NCBI GenBank assembly: GCA_003648225.1
Contig: QMOL01000044.1
Location: forward strand, 1 to 13,304
From: Chlamydiota bacterium
GTDB lineage: Bacteria; Auribacterota; UBA3054; B51-G9
Length of the DNA: 13,304 bases
Reading direction: 5' to 3'
The notes beneath the pieces are model-generated. The model had not been told where the DNA came from, did not search any database, and saw only the letters and a list, made by a program, of their open reading frames with translations. The stretch's first letter is position 1. The number at the start of each line of letters is the position of its first letter. The position numbers and the translations under genes were made by a program. This document shows positions 1-6,629 of this stretch, piece after piece.

Positions 1-1
1 A

Positions 2-85
2 ATATCGTGGCTGAACGGTAAAGAAATAGGTATGTTTCATATCCCGTTGGCAGGCTGGCCTTCCAGAATGGACGACTGGAAGTAA
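2..85 (+). CDS. C-terminal end of an unidentified protein (partial, 5' end outside window)
   Basis: An open frame enters from the left edge and gives 27 residues before a TAA stop at 83-85. The other two plus-strand frames stop within the first 21 bases. The tail is rich in Trp, Gly and Met and contains LNGKEIGMFHIPLAGWPS, which looks like the end of a beta-rich folded domain rather than random sequence. I do not recognise the family, and the fragment is too short to assign a function. It runs towards mutS2, which is on the opposite strand, so the two genes converge across a 350-bp gap. The coding call rests only on the open frame and its residue composition. Confidence 0.45.
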   Translation: MSWLNGKEIGMFHIPLAGWPSRMDDWK

Positions 86-91
86 AAGTGC

Positions 92-160
92 GTCGCGACA
101 GTTTTCGTTTAGTTTTAGTCGCTCGGAGGAAATTGAAATTCACTTCGCGAATTACAATTT
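92..160. repeat. Structured intergenic repeat, copy 1
   Basis: It begins with the palindrome GTCGCGAC (92-99) and continues to the block ttttagtcgctcggaggaa starting at 113. Over 43 bp (92-134) it matches copy 2 at 38 positions. GCGAC (95-99) can pair with GTCGC (118-122) across an 18-nt T-rich loop. A second stem follows: 130-141 pairs with 149-160, with a single A-A mismatch and a 7-nt loop. The second stem lies mostly beyond the conserved block, yet copy 2 also has a stem at that place. Confidence 0.75.
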
Positions 161-220
161 ATTTTCCGGATTTATTCCCCATTAATTATTTGTTTAGTTT
201 TTAATTAAATCATTTTGCTG

Positions 221-282
221 GTCGCGACGGGGTTTGTTTACTTTTAGTCGCTCGGAGGAAATTTGACCCGAAAGCCAAATTT
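221..282. repeat. Structured intergenic repeat, copy 2
   Basis: This is the second copy of the element, offset from the first by 129 bp. GTCGCGAC is at 221-228 and the ttttagtcgctcggaggaa block starts at 242. The same GCGAC/GTCGC pairing is possible (224-228 with 247-251). The following stem differs in sequence from copy 1 but keeps the form: AAATTTG (259-265) pairs perfectly with CAAATTT (276-282) around a 10-nt loop. The family is unknown to me. Confidence 0.75.
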
Positions 283-406
283 ATTGTAGAAGGATTAAGC
301 ATGTACTATAATCGATTTTTAATAATTTTGTCTATAAATAATTTTGTCAAAGACTTTAACCACAAATAAATCCTCCTTCGCGTACTGTTACAAAATTGTC
401 TTCTTT

Positions 407-433
407 CCGTGTGCTCCGTGTGTCCCGTGGGCA
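407..433. repeat. Three tandem 9-bp units, CCGTGTGCT-like
   Basis: The units are CCGTGTGCT, CCGTGTGTC and CCGTGGGCA, back to back, ending 2 bp before the mutS2 stop codon (complement of 436-438). They are imperfect copies sharing CCGTG. No function is evident. Confidence 0.6.
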
Positions 434-435
434 AA

Positions 436-2787
436 TCATTCTGCCAAATCTTTGTCTTTCTTGGTGGCAACAGGTGAAACCTTGTAAAAAGGCAGTTCGG
501 TAGGGAACCCGCCGAATTTTACTACCAATTTCTTCTTCTCGTGATTTATTGTATCAACAATAACCACGCTGCTTAGAGCGGTAGAATAAACCGCGTCGCC
601 TTCTTTTAAATTTTTAATAAAGTTTTTAACTTTCGCCGGGTGGTGTTTAATTATCTTTTTCTTCTCCGGCTTAATTTCTTTTTTTACTTTTTTCTTTACC
701 GGTTGGCTGAACGGCCGTTCTAATATTTTATTGAATGAGATTTTAAAGTTCACTCCGTCTGATTCAACAACCACTGTTTTTTTTCCGTGATTTATTGTTT
801 TGACTATGGCATAACAATTCAGCGATTGAACAAAAACACTTTTTCCTGAAGATAAATTTTTAATAAATCTTTCACGCTGACGGGCAAGCGGAGTTCCGTC
901 AGCAAGTTCGTTAATTCTTTTTTTGAATTCTTCCGCTCTTTTGTTCCATGGCGGCGGAGCGTTAACCGCGGCTTTTGAAAATTCGTTCACGACTGATTTC
1001 ACGTCTTTGAAAATCGATTCTACTTCCGCGTTAACCACTTCTGTAATTTTCTTCCGTTCTTTCTTTATTTCTTCGATTTCACGTTTTAGTTTTGACGAAA
1101 GTTTTTGTGATTCCTTTATACCGCGCTCGGCGATAACGCGTAATTGCTGAACTTTATTAATCAATTTTGAATTATCATTTTCTTTCCCGGAAATTAATTT
1201 TTCGGCATGCTTAATGATTTCCTCTTTTAAACCGAGACGGCGCGCTATCGCGAGCGCGTTGCTCGAACCGGGCTGACCCACAAGCAGTTTGTAAGTTGGT
1301 TTCAAAGTCTTTTCATCAAATTCCATTGACGCGTTTTCCGCTCCGGAAGTCGAGTAGGCAAAAGTTTTTAATGAGCCAAGGTGAGTTGTTGCTATAACTT
1401 TCGTTCCCGATGAATGAAGAAAATTTAAAATCGATGTGGCAAGCGCGGCTCCCTCGGCAGGATCGGTTCCGGAACCGAGCTCGTCAAGCAGAACAAGTGT
1501 GTCCGAATCGGCATTATTAATCACGCGGGCGATATTATTAAGGTGTGAAGAAAAGGTGCTTAAACTCTGTTCAATACTTTGCTCATCACCGATATCAGCA
1601 AATATTTTTTTGAATATTGGCATTGTTGTACCGGCAGACGCGGGGATATGCATTCCGCTTTGTGCCATTAGTGTCAGCAGTCCCAGTGTTTTCAATGCAA
1701 CGGTTTTCCCGCCTGTATTTGGCCCGGTTATTATTATTAGATTAAGTTTGTTATCAAATTTTATTGATAATGAAACAACTTTTGATTTTACTTTCTCAAT
1801 CGGCATCGGTGAAATATTTTCGGAAAAATTATCACGTATAAAGTGCATTAAAAGCGGATGACGCGCTTCAAATAAAATTAACCGTCCCGAATCGTTAATT
1901 TCAGGCGCGGTCATCTGATAATCATAACTGAACTGAGCTTTCGCGTTTGTAATATCTATATAAGTTAAAATTCTTATATTTTCGATTAGCGATTCTTTTA
2001 CGGCAAAAATACTTACAGAAAGCTCACGAAGAATCCGTGCAACTTCTTTTCGCTCTTCATATCGTACACTTTCAAGCTCATTCACCGTTTCAGTAATAAC
2101 ATGTGGCTCGATGAATGATGTAAAACCGGAATTGGATTTGTCAAGAAGTGAGCCCCGTACCGCATTACGAAAATTCGATTTCATCGCTATTACAGGCCGG
2201 CCGTTTCTTGATGTTATTGTTTTATTTTCGAGTGCTGATTTCAGTTCGGAAGAATTAATGAGAGAATTTAATTTTCGATTTATTGTTGTTCTGAGCTTTG
2301 TTTTACTCCGGCGGAGCAATAATAATTTTTTCGTTGCTGCATCTTTTACTGTTTTATCGCTGTCAATGCATCGGTAAATCTCAGAAATAATCTCCGGTTG
2401 TGGGGCGAGATCAATTGCAGATAACCACAATAACGGCGCAATATCACGATTGCCGTGAGAATAAGTGCGAATATCATTTACCGTTTGTAAAGTCGATGCA
2501 ACTGAAAGCAGTTGGTCCGGCTCAAGCGATGCGCCTGACAATGCGTGATTGGTGATTATAGGCAGTATGTTTTCCACGGAGCCGAGTGGAAGATGGTTTC
2601 CTGATAAAATTAAATCTTTCAGCTCGGAAGTCTCGGAAATTTGTTTTTTAATTAAAACAATATTCGCCGTAGGCAGCAAATCTGAAATTTGTTCCTTAGC
2701 GGCAGATGTTTTTGCGTATGATTTAAGTAGCTTCAGCAGCGAATCATATTCAAGTACGCGCACAGCATGTTTTGATGACTTATCCAT
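436..2787 (-). CDS. mutS2: MutS2 family DNA-binding ATPase lacking the Smr domain
   Basis: MutS2 proteins are cytoplasmic ATPases of the MutS superfamily that lack the mismatch-recognition domain. They are linked to suppression of recombination and, in some bacteria, rescue of collided ribosomes. Here 783 residues show, in order, a helical core/clamp region (about 1-310), the ATPase with Walker A GPNTGGKT (355-362), STFSSH (410-415), Walker B LLDELGSGTDPAEG (DE at 435-436) and THLGS (468-472), then a long charged coiled coil (about 520-605). The C-terminus normally has one KOW-like segment followed by an Smr endonuclease domain. Here there are two similar segments, 641-688 and 723-770 (21 of 48 identical), joined by a Lys-rich linker, and no LDLRG or HGKG-type Smr motif. 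I chose the ATG at 2787 because the longer frame would need a TTG at 2841, whereas a TATAAT box ends just 6 nt before this ATG. There is no Shine-Dalgarno sequence. Confidence 0.93.
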   Translation of the reverse strand: MDKSSKHAVRVLEYDSLLKLLKSYAKTSAAKEQISDLLPTANIVLIKKQISETSELKDLILSGNHLPLGSVENILPIITNHALSGASLEPDQLLSVASTLQTVNDIRTYSHGNRDIAPLLWLSAIDLAPQPEIISEIYRCIDSDKTVKDAATKKLLLLRRSKTKLRTTINRKLNSLINSSELKSALENKTITSRNGRPVIAMKSNFRNAVRGSLLDKSNSGFTSFIEPHVITETVNELESVRYEERKEVARILRELSVSIFAVKESLIENIRILTYIDITNAKAQFSYDYQMTAPEINDSGRLILFEARHPLLMHFIRDNFSENISPMPIEKVKSKVVSLSIKFDNKLNLIIITGPNTGGKTVALKTLGLLTLMAQSGMHIPASAGTTMPIFKKIFADIGDEQSIEQSLSTFSSHLNNIARVINNADSDTLVLLDELGSGTDPAEGAALATSILNFLHSSGTKVIATTHLGSLKTFAYSTSGAENASMEFDEKTLKPTYKLLVGQPGSSNALAIARRLGLKEEIIKHAEKLISGKENDNSKLINKVQQLRVIAERGIKESQKLSSKLKREIEEIKKERKKITEVVNAEVESIFKDVKSVVNEFSKAAVNAPPPWNKRAEEFKKRINELADGTPLARQRERFIKNLSSGKSVFVQSLNCYAIVKTINHGKKTVVVESDGVNFKISFNKILERPFSQPVKKKVKKEIKPEKKKIIKHHPAKVKNFIKNLKEGDAVYSTALSSVVIVDTINHEKKKLVVKFGGFPTELPFYKVSPVATKKDKDLAE
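478..867 (-). repeat. In-frame tandem duplication of the MutS2 KOW-like segment
   Basis: Copy 1 (867 down to 724) and copy 2 (621 down to 478) encode segments that both begin FIKNL and both contain TINHxKK. The offset is 246 bp (82 codons) throughout. It is still visible in the DNA: taaatttttaataaa occurs at 607-621 and 853-867, and gtgatttattgt at 541-552 and 787-798. The duplication is therefore real at the nucleotide level, though much diverged. Confidence 0.85.
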
Positions 2788-2793
2788 TTTTAT

Positions 2794-2822
2794 ATTATAC
2801 GAGAAAACGTGTTGATAGACAA
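2794..2822 (-). promoter_or_regulatory. Predicted mutS2 promoter, leaderless
   Basis: On the minus strand, TTGTCT (2822-2817) is followed after 17 nt by an exact TATAAT (2799-2794). With normal sigma70 spacing the transcript would begin at or within a base or two of position 2787, the A of the mutS2 ATG. The mRNA would then have essentially no 5' leader, in keeping with the absent ribosome-binding site. Inferred from sequence alone. Confidence 0.55.
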
Positions 2823-2908
2823 GCGAAAACCAACAATCCAATTAAATATTCAATAATCAATACGCCACGGGCGCACTTTTAAAGCAGAAATTTTCAACTT
2901 TCAAGTAA

Positions 2909-2929
2909 CTCATTTCGACTCGAAGTGAG
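2909..2929. repeat. 21-bp palindromic intergenic repeat, copy A
   Basis: The arms CTCATTTCGA and TCGAAGTGAG face each other around one central C, with 9 of 10 positions pairing (the exception could be a G-U pair in RNA). It matches the repeat at 11042-11062 at 17 of 21 positions, and both are preceded by a similar gta(a/g) string. It sits inside a divergent promoter region, not after a gene, so it is not an obvious terminator. Confidence 0.6.
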
Positions 2930-3009
2930 GAATAGAGAAATTACCAAACAATGATTAACAAATTAAATATGACCAATGAGTACATTGTTATTTCATTAGG
3001 AGTGTTTAA

Positions 3010-3026
3010 TTAATCCAACAATCCAA
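3010..3026. repeat. Dispersed 17-bp intergenic repeat, copy 1
   Basis: The string ttaatccaacaatccaa is repeated exactly at 6613-6629. A 12-bp core, ccaacaatccaa, also occurs at 2830-2841. All three copies lie outside genes. Confidence 0.6.
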
Positions 3027-3045
3027 GTACCAAAGCACCAAGCTA

Positions 3046-3074
3046 TTGAAAAAAAAAGCCGAAATCGCTATCAT
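3046..3074 (+). promoter_or_regulatory. Predicted promoter of the acyl-CoA ligase group
   Basis: TTGAAA (3046-3051) and TATCAT (3069-3074) each match the sigma70 consensus at five of six positions and are separated by exactly 17 nt. The predicted transcript would start near 3081, leaving a leader of about 19 nt before the ATG at 3100. This placement also argues against using the TTG at 3046 as a start codon, since it would be the -35 box. Confidence 0.5.
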
Positions 3075-3099
3075 TTATATTATTATTAAACACTTAAAT

Positions 3100-4611
3100 A
3101 TGAAAAATTTGCTACCGACAGATACACTTGATAAATTAATAAACCTGAAGGCGGATAAATTTGCTGACGATATCTTTTTGATTTTTAACGACAGGAAGTT
3201 TACTTACAGCAATATTAATTCGAAAATTAGCAATGCAGCCGATACATTGAAAAATATTACTAATGTGTCAAATAAATTTATCGCGCTAATCTGTGGAAAT
3301 ACTCCGGAATTTGTTGTCGCTTACTTCGCTATCCTTCGCGCGGGAGCTAAAGTAGTGCCCATCAATCCCCGTCTTGGTAAAGAAGAACTAAAACACATTT
3401 TACAGGAAACGCAAGCGGATATTATTATTCATCCGAAAAGTTTAAATATAAAAATTTCCGGTGATAAAATTCCTCTGCTTATTGAAGATGTAATTTCACT
3501 TGAAATCACTAAATTGAAACTTCCTGTGAAAAAAATAGGGCTCAAAACAGATGCTTCCAATACCGCCGCTTGTATCTTTACTTCGGGTACTACCGGAAAG
3601 CCGAAAGGAGCGCTGCTTTCGCATAAAGCGATAATGCACAACGCGAGAATGTGTGTTGACGGTCTTGAATCACAGGAAAAAATCGAATGCTTTGTCGGCG
3701 TGCTACCGCTTTTTCACGCCTTTTCCGCTTCCGCATGTCTTATGCAGACAATTTTTACCGGTGGGCGTTTACTCTTGATAGAGCAGTTTCAGCCTTTGGA
3801 TGTTTTAAAGCAAATGAGAAAACATAAAGCAACCGTTTTTCTCGGCGTACCGGCAATGTATGCCATGATGGCAAAGGTTGAAAATCCCCCTTGTTTAGAT
3901 AATTTGAGACAATGCATTTCCGGCGGAGCACCTCTGCCCGACACAGTTTTTAATGCTTTTTATAAAAAATTCAATATTAAAATTTGCGAAGGGGACGGAC
4001 CTACCGAATGTGGTCCCGCAACTTCAATCAATCCGCTTAGCGGAAAAATAAAAGTTGGAACTATCGGATTGCCGCTTTGTGATGTTGAAATGAAAATTGT
4101 TGACATGAATGAAATTGAAAAGCCAAATAATGAAGTGGGGGAGATAATCGTTAAAAGCCCGTCAAACTTTTCCGGTTATCTTAACCAACCTGATGAAACG
4201 GCGAAAACGCTTAAAAACGGATGGGTCTTTACAGGCGACCTCGGCTTTAAAGATGATGATGGCTATTTTACTATCGTAGGAAGAAAAAAAGATATGCTCC
4301 TCGTTGGTGGATTAAATGTCTATCCAACCGAAATAGAAGAGTATCTGCGTATGCATCCCCAAATTGAAGATGTCGCCGTGGTCGGCAAAAATTGCGGAAT
4401 AAGAGGGGAGATTCCCGTGGCTTTTATTATAACGCGGAACGGTGAGAATTTATCTTTTGCTGACATTAAAGAATTTCTGAATAATAAAATCGCGAATTAT
4501 AAAATACCGAAAAAAATTATTGTTATTGATGATTTACCGCGCAATGCGACCGGTAAAGTTCAAAAGAAAATTTTGAGAGAGCAAATTAACCAACCAACTA
4601 CAGAACAATGA
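3100..4611 (+). CDS. Class I AMP-dependent acyl-CoA ligase (FadD-like)
   Basis: The enzyme activates a carboxylic acid, most likely a fatty acid, with ATP to an acyl-adenylate and then transfers it to CoA. The 503 residues cover the whole ANL-superfamily fold. The phosphate loop TSGTTGKPKG is at 161-170, the A5 region EGDGPTE at 297-303, FTGDLG at 377-382, GRKKDMLLVGG at 394-404, and the C-terminal catalytic Lys of NATGKVQKK is Lys486. The A5 motif has Asp where many relatives have Tyr or Phe next to the adenine. Substrate chain length cannot be read from the sequence. I chose the ATG at 3100 because the upstream TTG overlaps the predicted promoter and would add an unconserved-looking tail of 18 residues. 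No Shine-Dalgarno sequence is present. Its stop codon overlaps the next gene's start (ATGA), which suggests co-transcription with the GH5 gene. Confidence 0.9.
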   Translation: MKNLLPTDTLDKLINLKADKFADDIFLIFNDRKFTYSNINSKISNAADTLKNITNVSNKFIALICGNTPEFVVAYFAILRAGAKVVPINPRLGKEELKHILQETQADIIIHPKSLNIKISGDKIPLLIEDVISLEITKLKLPVKKIGLKTDASNTAACIFTSGTTGKPKGALLSHKAIMHNARMCVDGLESQEKIECFVGVLPLFHAFSASACLMQTIFTGGRLLLIEQFQPLDVLKQMRKHKATVFLGVPAMYAMMAKVENPPCLDNLRQCISGGAPLPDTVFNAFYKKFNIKICEGDGPTECGPATSINPLSGKIKVGTIGLPLCDVEMKIVDMNEIEKPNNEVGEIIVKSPSNFSGYLNQPDETAKTLKNGWVFTGDLGFKDDDGYFTIVGRKKDMLLVGGLNVYPTEIEEYLRMHPQIEDVAVVGKNCGIRGEIPVAFIITRNGENLSFADIKEFLNNKIANYKIPKKIIVIDDLPRNATGKVQKKILREQINQPTTEQ

Positions 4612-5822
4612 AAACAAAAATTATAACAGCAACTTTGATATCATTTCTTTGTATTACTTTCACGGCATGTGATAAAATTACGTGTTGTCCGCCTAAAATT
4701 AATCCACCGAAAATACAGAAGAGTAAGCCGGGGATTTATGTCAAAAACGGCGTTCTCATGCGTAATGAGAAACCGTATCGCGGAATCGGTGTTAACTATT
4801 TTGACGCCTTTTATCGCGTATTGAAAAACTCTAACGATACTTCTTATGTTCAGGGGTTTGAACAGTTAAACAATGCGGGAATTCCTTTTGTCCGGTTTAT
4901 GTGCGGCGGGTTTTGGCCGGTAGAATTTAAATTATACTTTTCTAATAAAAAAGCTTATTTTAATTTGCTGGATGACTTTGTTAAAACAGCAGAAAAAAAT
5001 AATGTAGGATTGATCCCTTCTATGTTTTGGTACTTCGCTACCGTGCCGGACATGATGAATGAACCGATGGATCAGCTCGGAAATCCAGAAAGCAAATCCA
5101 TCGCTTTTATTAAACAGTACACTAAAGAAATTGTCAATCGTTATAAAAATTCTCCCGCCGTTTGGGGATGGGAACTCGGAAATGAATATAATCTCGGAAT
5201 TGATCTGCCGAATGCTTCAAAACACCGCCCGTGGGTTTGGCCTAATCTCGGTACCGCGACAAACAGAACCACGCGTGATGAACTCACGTCGCGGCAAATG
5301 CTTGTTGTGATGAATGAATTCGCGAAAACAGTTCGCAAATACGATAAAACAAGAATTGTTATTACCGGAAATGCTGTTCCGCCGTGGTATGCTTATCACA
5401 ATACTTTAGAGCGCAGCTGGATGGAAGACACACTTGAGCAATACGAAAAAATACTATTGCGGGATAATCCGAATCCGTTTGATGTAATTTCGATTCATGT
5501 TTATCCGGTTAAAGATAAAAAATATGCCGCGCGCGCAAAAAATATTTCTGAATTGCTGGAAAAAACGCAAAAAATCGCGAAAAAAATGGGAAAACCACTT
5601 TTTATCGGCGAATTCGGCGTTCCTGTTAGCTTAAGCAATGAAATCAATACTACTTATTCAGAGTTTATTACCGCAATAGAAAAATATGAAATACCGCTTG
5701 CCGCTCTCTGGGTTTATGACTATGAAAATCAAAATAAAGATTGGAATGTGAATTTTAAAAATAACAGAACCTTTATGTTAAACGAAATATCTAAAATCAA
5801 TAAAAAATTAACTTACAAATAA
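4608..5822 (+). CDS. GH5-family glycoside hydrolase, predicted lipoprotein
   Basis: This is predicted to cleave beta-1,4-linked glycans (cellulose-, mannan- or glucan-like) outside the cytoplasm while anchored by lipid. Residues 1-20 form a signal peptide with a Lys-bearing start and hydrophobic core, ending FTA-Cys21, an acceptable though not ideal lipobox. The catalytic domain starts near residue 42. It has the features expected of GH5: Arg96, the Asn192-Glu193 pair in WELGNEYN (acid/base), His297 and Tyr299 in IHVYP, Glu335 in FIGEFG (nucleophile) and Trp368. The length of 404 residues suits a single catalytic domain with no carbohydrate-binding module. It overlaps the ligase by 4 nt and lies 8 nt before pyrF. 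The set is functionally mixed, so the grouping says little about its substrate. GH5 assignment is good; subfamily is not determined. Confidence 0.82.
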   Translation: MKTKIITATLISFLCITFTACDKITCCPPKINPPKIQKSKPGIYVKNGVLMRNEKPYRGIGVNYFDAFYRVLKNSNDTSYVQGFEQLNNAGIPFVRFMCGGFWPVEFKLYFSNKKAYFNLLDDFVKTAEKNNVGLIPSMFWYFATVPDMMNEPMDQLGNPESKSIAFIKQYTKEIVNRYKNSPAVWGWELGNEYNLGIDLPNASKHRPWVWPNLGTATNRTTRDELTSRQMLVVMNEFAKTVRKYDKTRIVITGNAVPPWYAYHNTLERSWMEDTLEQYEKILLRDNPNPFDVISIHVYPVKDKKYAARAKNISELLEKTQKIAKKMGKPLFIGEFGVPVSLSNEINTTYSEFITAIEKYEIPLAALWVYDYENQNKDWNVNFKNNRTFMLNEISKINKKLTYK

Positions 5823-5830
5823 AATTATAA

Positions 5831-6550
5831 ATGAAACAAAATGAAAATAAAGTTGTTGTAGCCCTCGACGTTAGTAATAAAAATAAGGCAGCTCAACTCT
5901 TTGATGAACTCGGTGAAGATGCCGCAGCTCTTAAAATAGGTCTCGAAATGTTTATTCGCTTCGGCCCGGAAATAGTTCAAAATGCTGTCGCACGAGGAGC
6001 AAAAATAATGCTCGACCTAAAACTTCACGATATCCCTAATACAGTCCAAAAAGCAGTGGCAAATGTTTCACTTCTCGGCGCGGAACTGTTGACTATACAC
6101 ACTACCGGCGGAATGAAAATGATGAAAGCGGCACGACGCGGTATTGAAGAAGCTGAAAAAAATTATGGTGTTAAAGGACCAAAACTTCTCGGTGTTACTG
6201 TGCTTACAAGCATTAGTGAAGAAGCTATGAAAAATGAACTCGGTGTTATAAAGTCCGTAGAAGAACAGGTCGTTTCTCTCGCTTTACTGGCAAAAGAAGC
6301 AGGTCTTGATGGAGTTGTCGCTTCGCCGAAAGAAATTAAATCTATCAGAAACGCTTGCGGGGATGATTTCTTAATCGTTACTCCGGGAATTCGACCCGCC
6401 GGCTCGTCTGTTGACGACCAGAAACGAGTTTGTACTCCTGAACAGGCGGTTGCTGACGGTGCTGATTATCTTGTAATAGGCCGGCCGATTCTGCAAGCCG
6501 ATAACCCGGTAGAAAAACTTAAAGAAATTAATAAATCAATAATCCATTAA
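5831..6550 (+). CDS. pyrF: Orotidine 5'-phosphate decarboxylase
   Basis: It catalyses the last step of UMP synthesis, removing CO2 from OMP, in the cytoplasm. The 239 residues form the compact bacterial type of TIM barrel. Asp13 in VVVALDV, Lys35 in ALKIG, and the hallmark DLKLHDIPNTV (Asp62, Lys64 and Asp67) give the full catalytic array. TPGIRP (184-189) and GRPI with Arg218 form the phosphate-binding end. The gene follows the GH5 stop by 8 nt and has no Shine-Dalgarno sequence, so it is probably read as part of that transcript. No other pyrimidine gene is in the window. All key residues are intact, and nothing about it is unusual apart from its neighbours. Confidence 0.96.
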   Translation: MKQNENKVVVALDVSNKNKAAQLFDELGEDAAALKIGLEMFIRFGPEIVQNAVARGAKIMLDLKLHDIPNTVQKAVANVSLLGAELLTIHTTGGMKMMKAARRGIEEAEKNYGVKGPKLLGVTVLTSISEEAMKNELGVIKSVEEQVVSLALLAKEAGLDGVVASPKEIKSIRNACGDDFLIVTPGIRPAGSSVDDQKRVCTPEQAVADGADYLVIGRPILQADNPVEKLKEINKSIIH

Positions 6551-6612
6551 TCCAGATTAAATAATCAATAATCAACAAGAAATGTTCAATCGTAAAGTGA
6601 ATATATAATCCA

Positions 6613-6629
6613 TTAATCCAACAATCCAA
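6613..6629. repeat. Dispersed 17-bp intergenic repeat, copy 2
   Basis: An exact copy of the string at 3010-3026. It runs directly into the rpe start codon, its last A being the A of ATG at 6629. The preceding 60 bp hold looser variants such as aatccattaatcca at 6541-6554. It leaves no room for a Shine-Dalgarno site. Confidence 0.6.

Larger units (their letters stand above)
86..435. other. Intergenic gap between convergent genes, rich in repeats
   Basis: This 350-bp stretch separates the left-edge gene from the end of mutS2 and I see no gene in it. It holds two copies of a structured repeat (92-160 and 221-282), a copy of an acaaataaatcctcct string at 362-377 that resembles the tandem repeat near 12712, and a 9-bp triplet repeat at 407-433 next to the mutS2 stop. 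I read all three minus-strand frames immediately after the mutS2 stop and found nothing resembling a lost Smr domain. The inverted repeat at 130-160 could act as a weak terminator for either gene, but no strong GC-stem plus T-run terminator is visible. Confidence 0.7.
2788..3099. other. Divergent promoter region between mutS2 and the acyl-CoA ligase
   Basis: This 312-bp gap lies between two genes reading away from each other, so it must carry promoters for both. I find one for each direction (2794-2822 minus strand, 3046-3074 plus strand). Between them are a 21-bp palindrome at 2909-2929 and two strings of the ccaacaatccaa type (2830-2841 and 3015-3026). No credible gene is present; the frame open from a TTG at 3046 is merely an extension of the ligase. 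Confidence 0.65.

Noticed and set aside
92..263. A CRISPR array, from two similar repeats with unique DNA between.
   Set aside because: There are only two copies, the spacing of 86 bp is too long for a spacer, and no cas gene is nearby.
86..435. A frameshifted Smr domain following mutS2.
   Set aside because: None of the three minus-strand frames after the stop contains an Smr-like motif; the longest runs about 47 codons with no resemblance to Smr.
1436..1861. A 141-codon open frame on the plus strand inside mutS2.
   Set aside because: It is antisense to the conserved ATPase core of mutS2, has Ser-rich low-information sequence and no initiation signals; it mirrors the codon bias of the real gene.
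2788..2841. An 18-residue N-terminal extension of MutS2 from a TTG codon at 2841.
   Set aside because: The extension would lie over the predicted -35 and -10 boxes and does not resemble MutS2 N-termini, whereas the ATG at 2787 gives the expected beginning.
3046..3099. An 18-residue N-terminal extension of the acyl-CoA ligase from a TTG codon.
   Set aside because: The TTG belongs to a TTGAAA-17-TATCAT promoter, and family sequence starts after the ATG at 3100.
6604..6609. A TATAAT box as a promoter for rpe.
   Set aside because: No acceptable -35 hexamer lies 15-19 bp upstream and the surroundings are low-complexity AT-rich DNA, so a chance match is likely.
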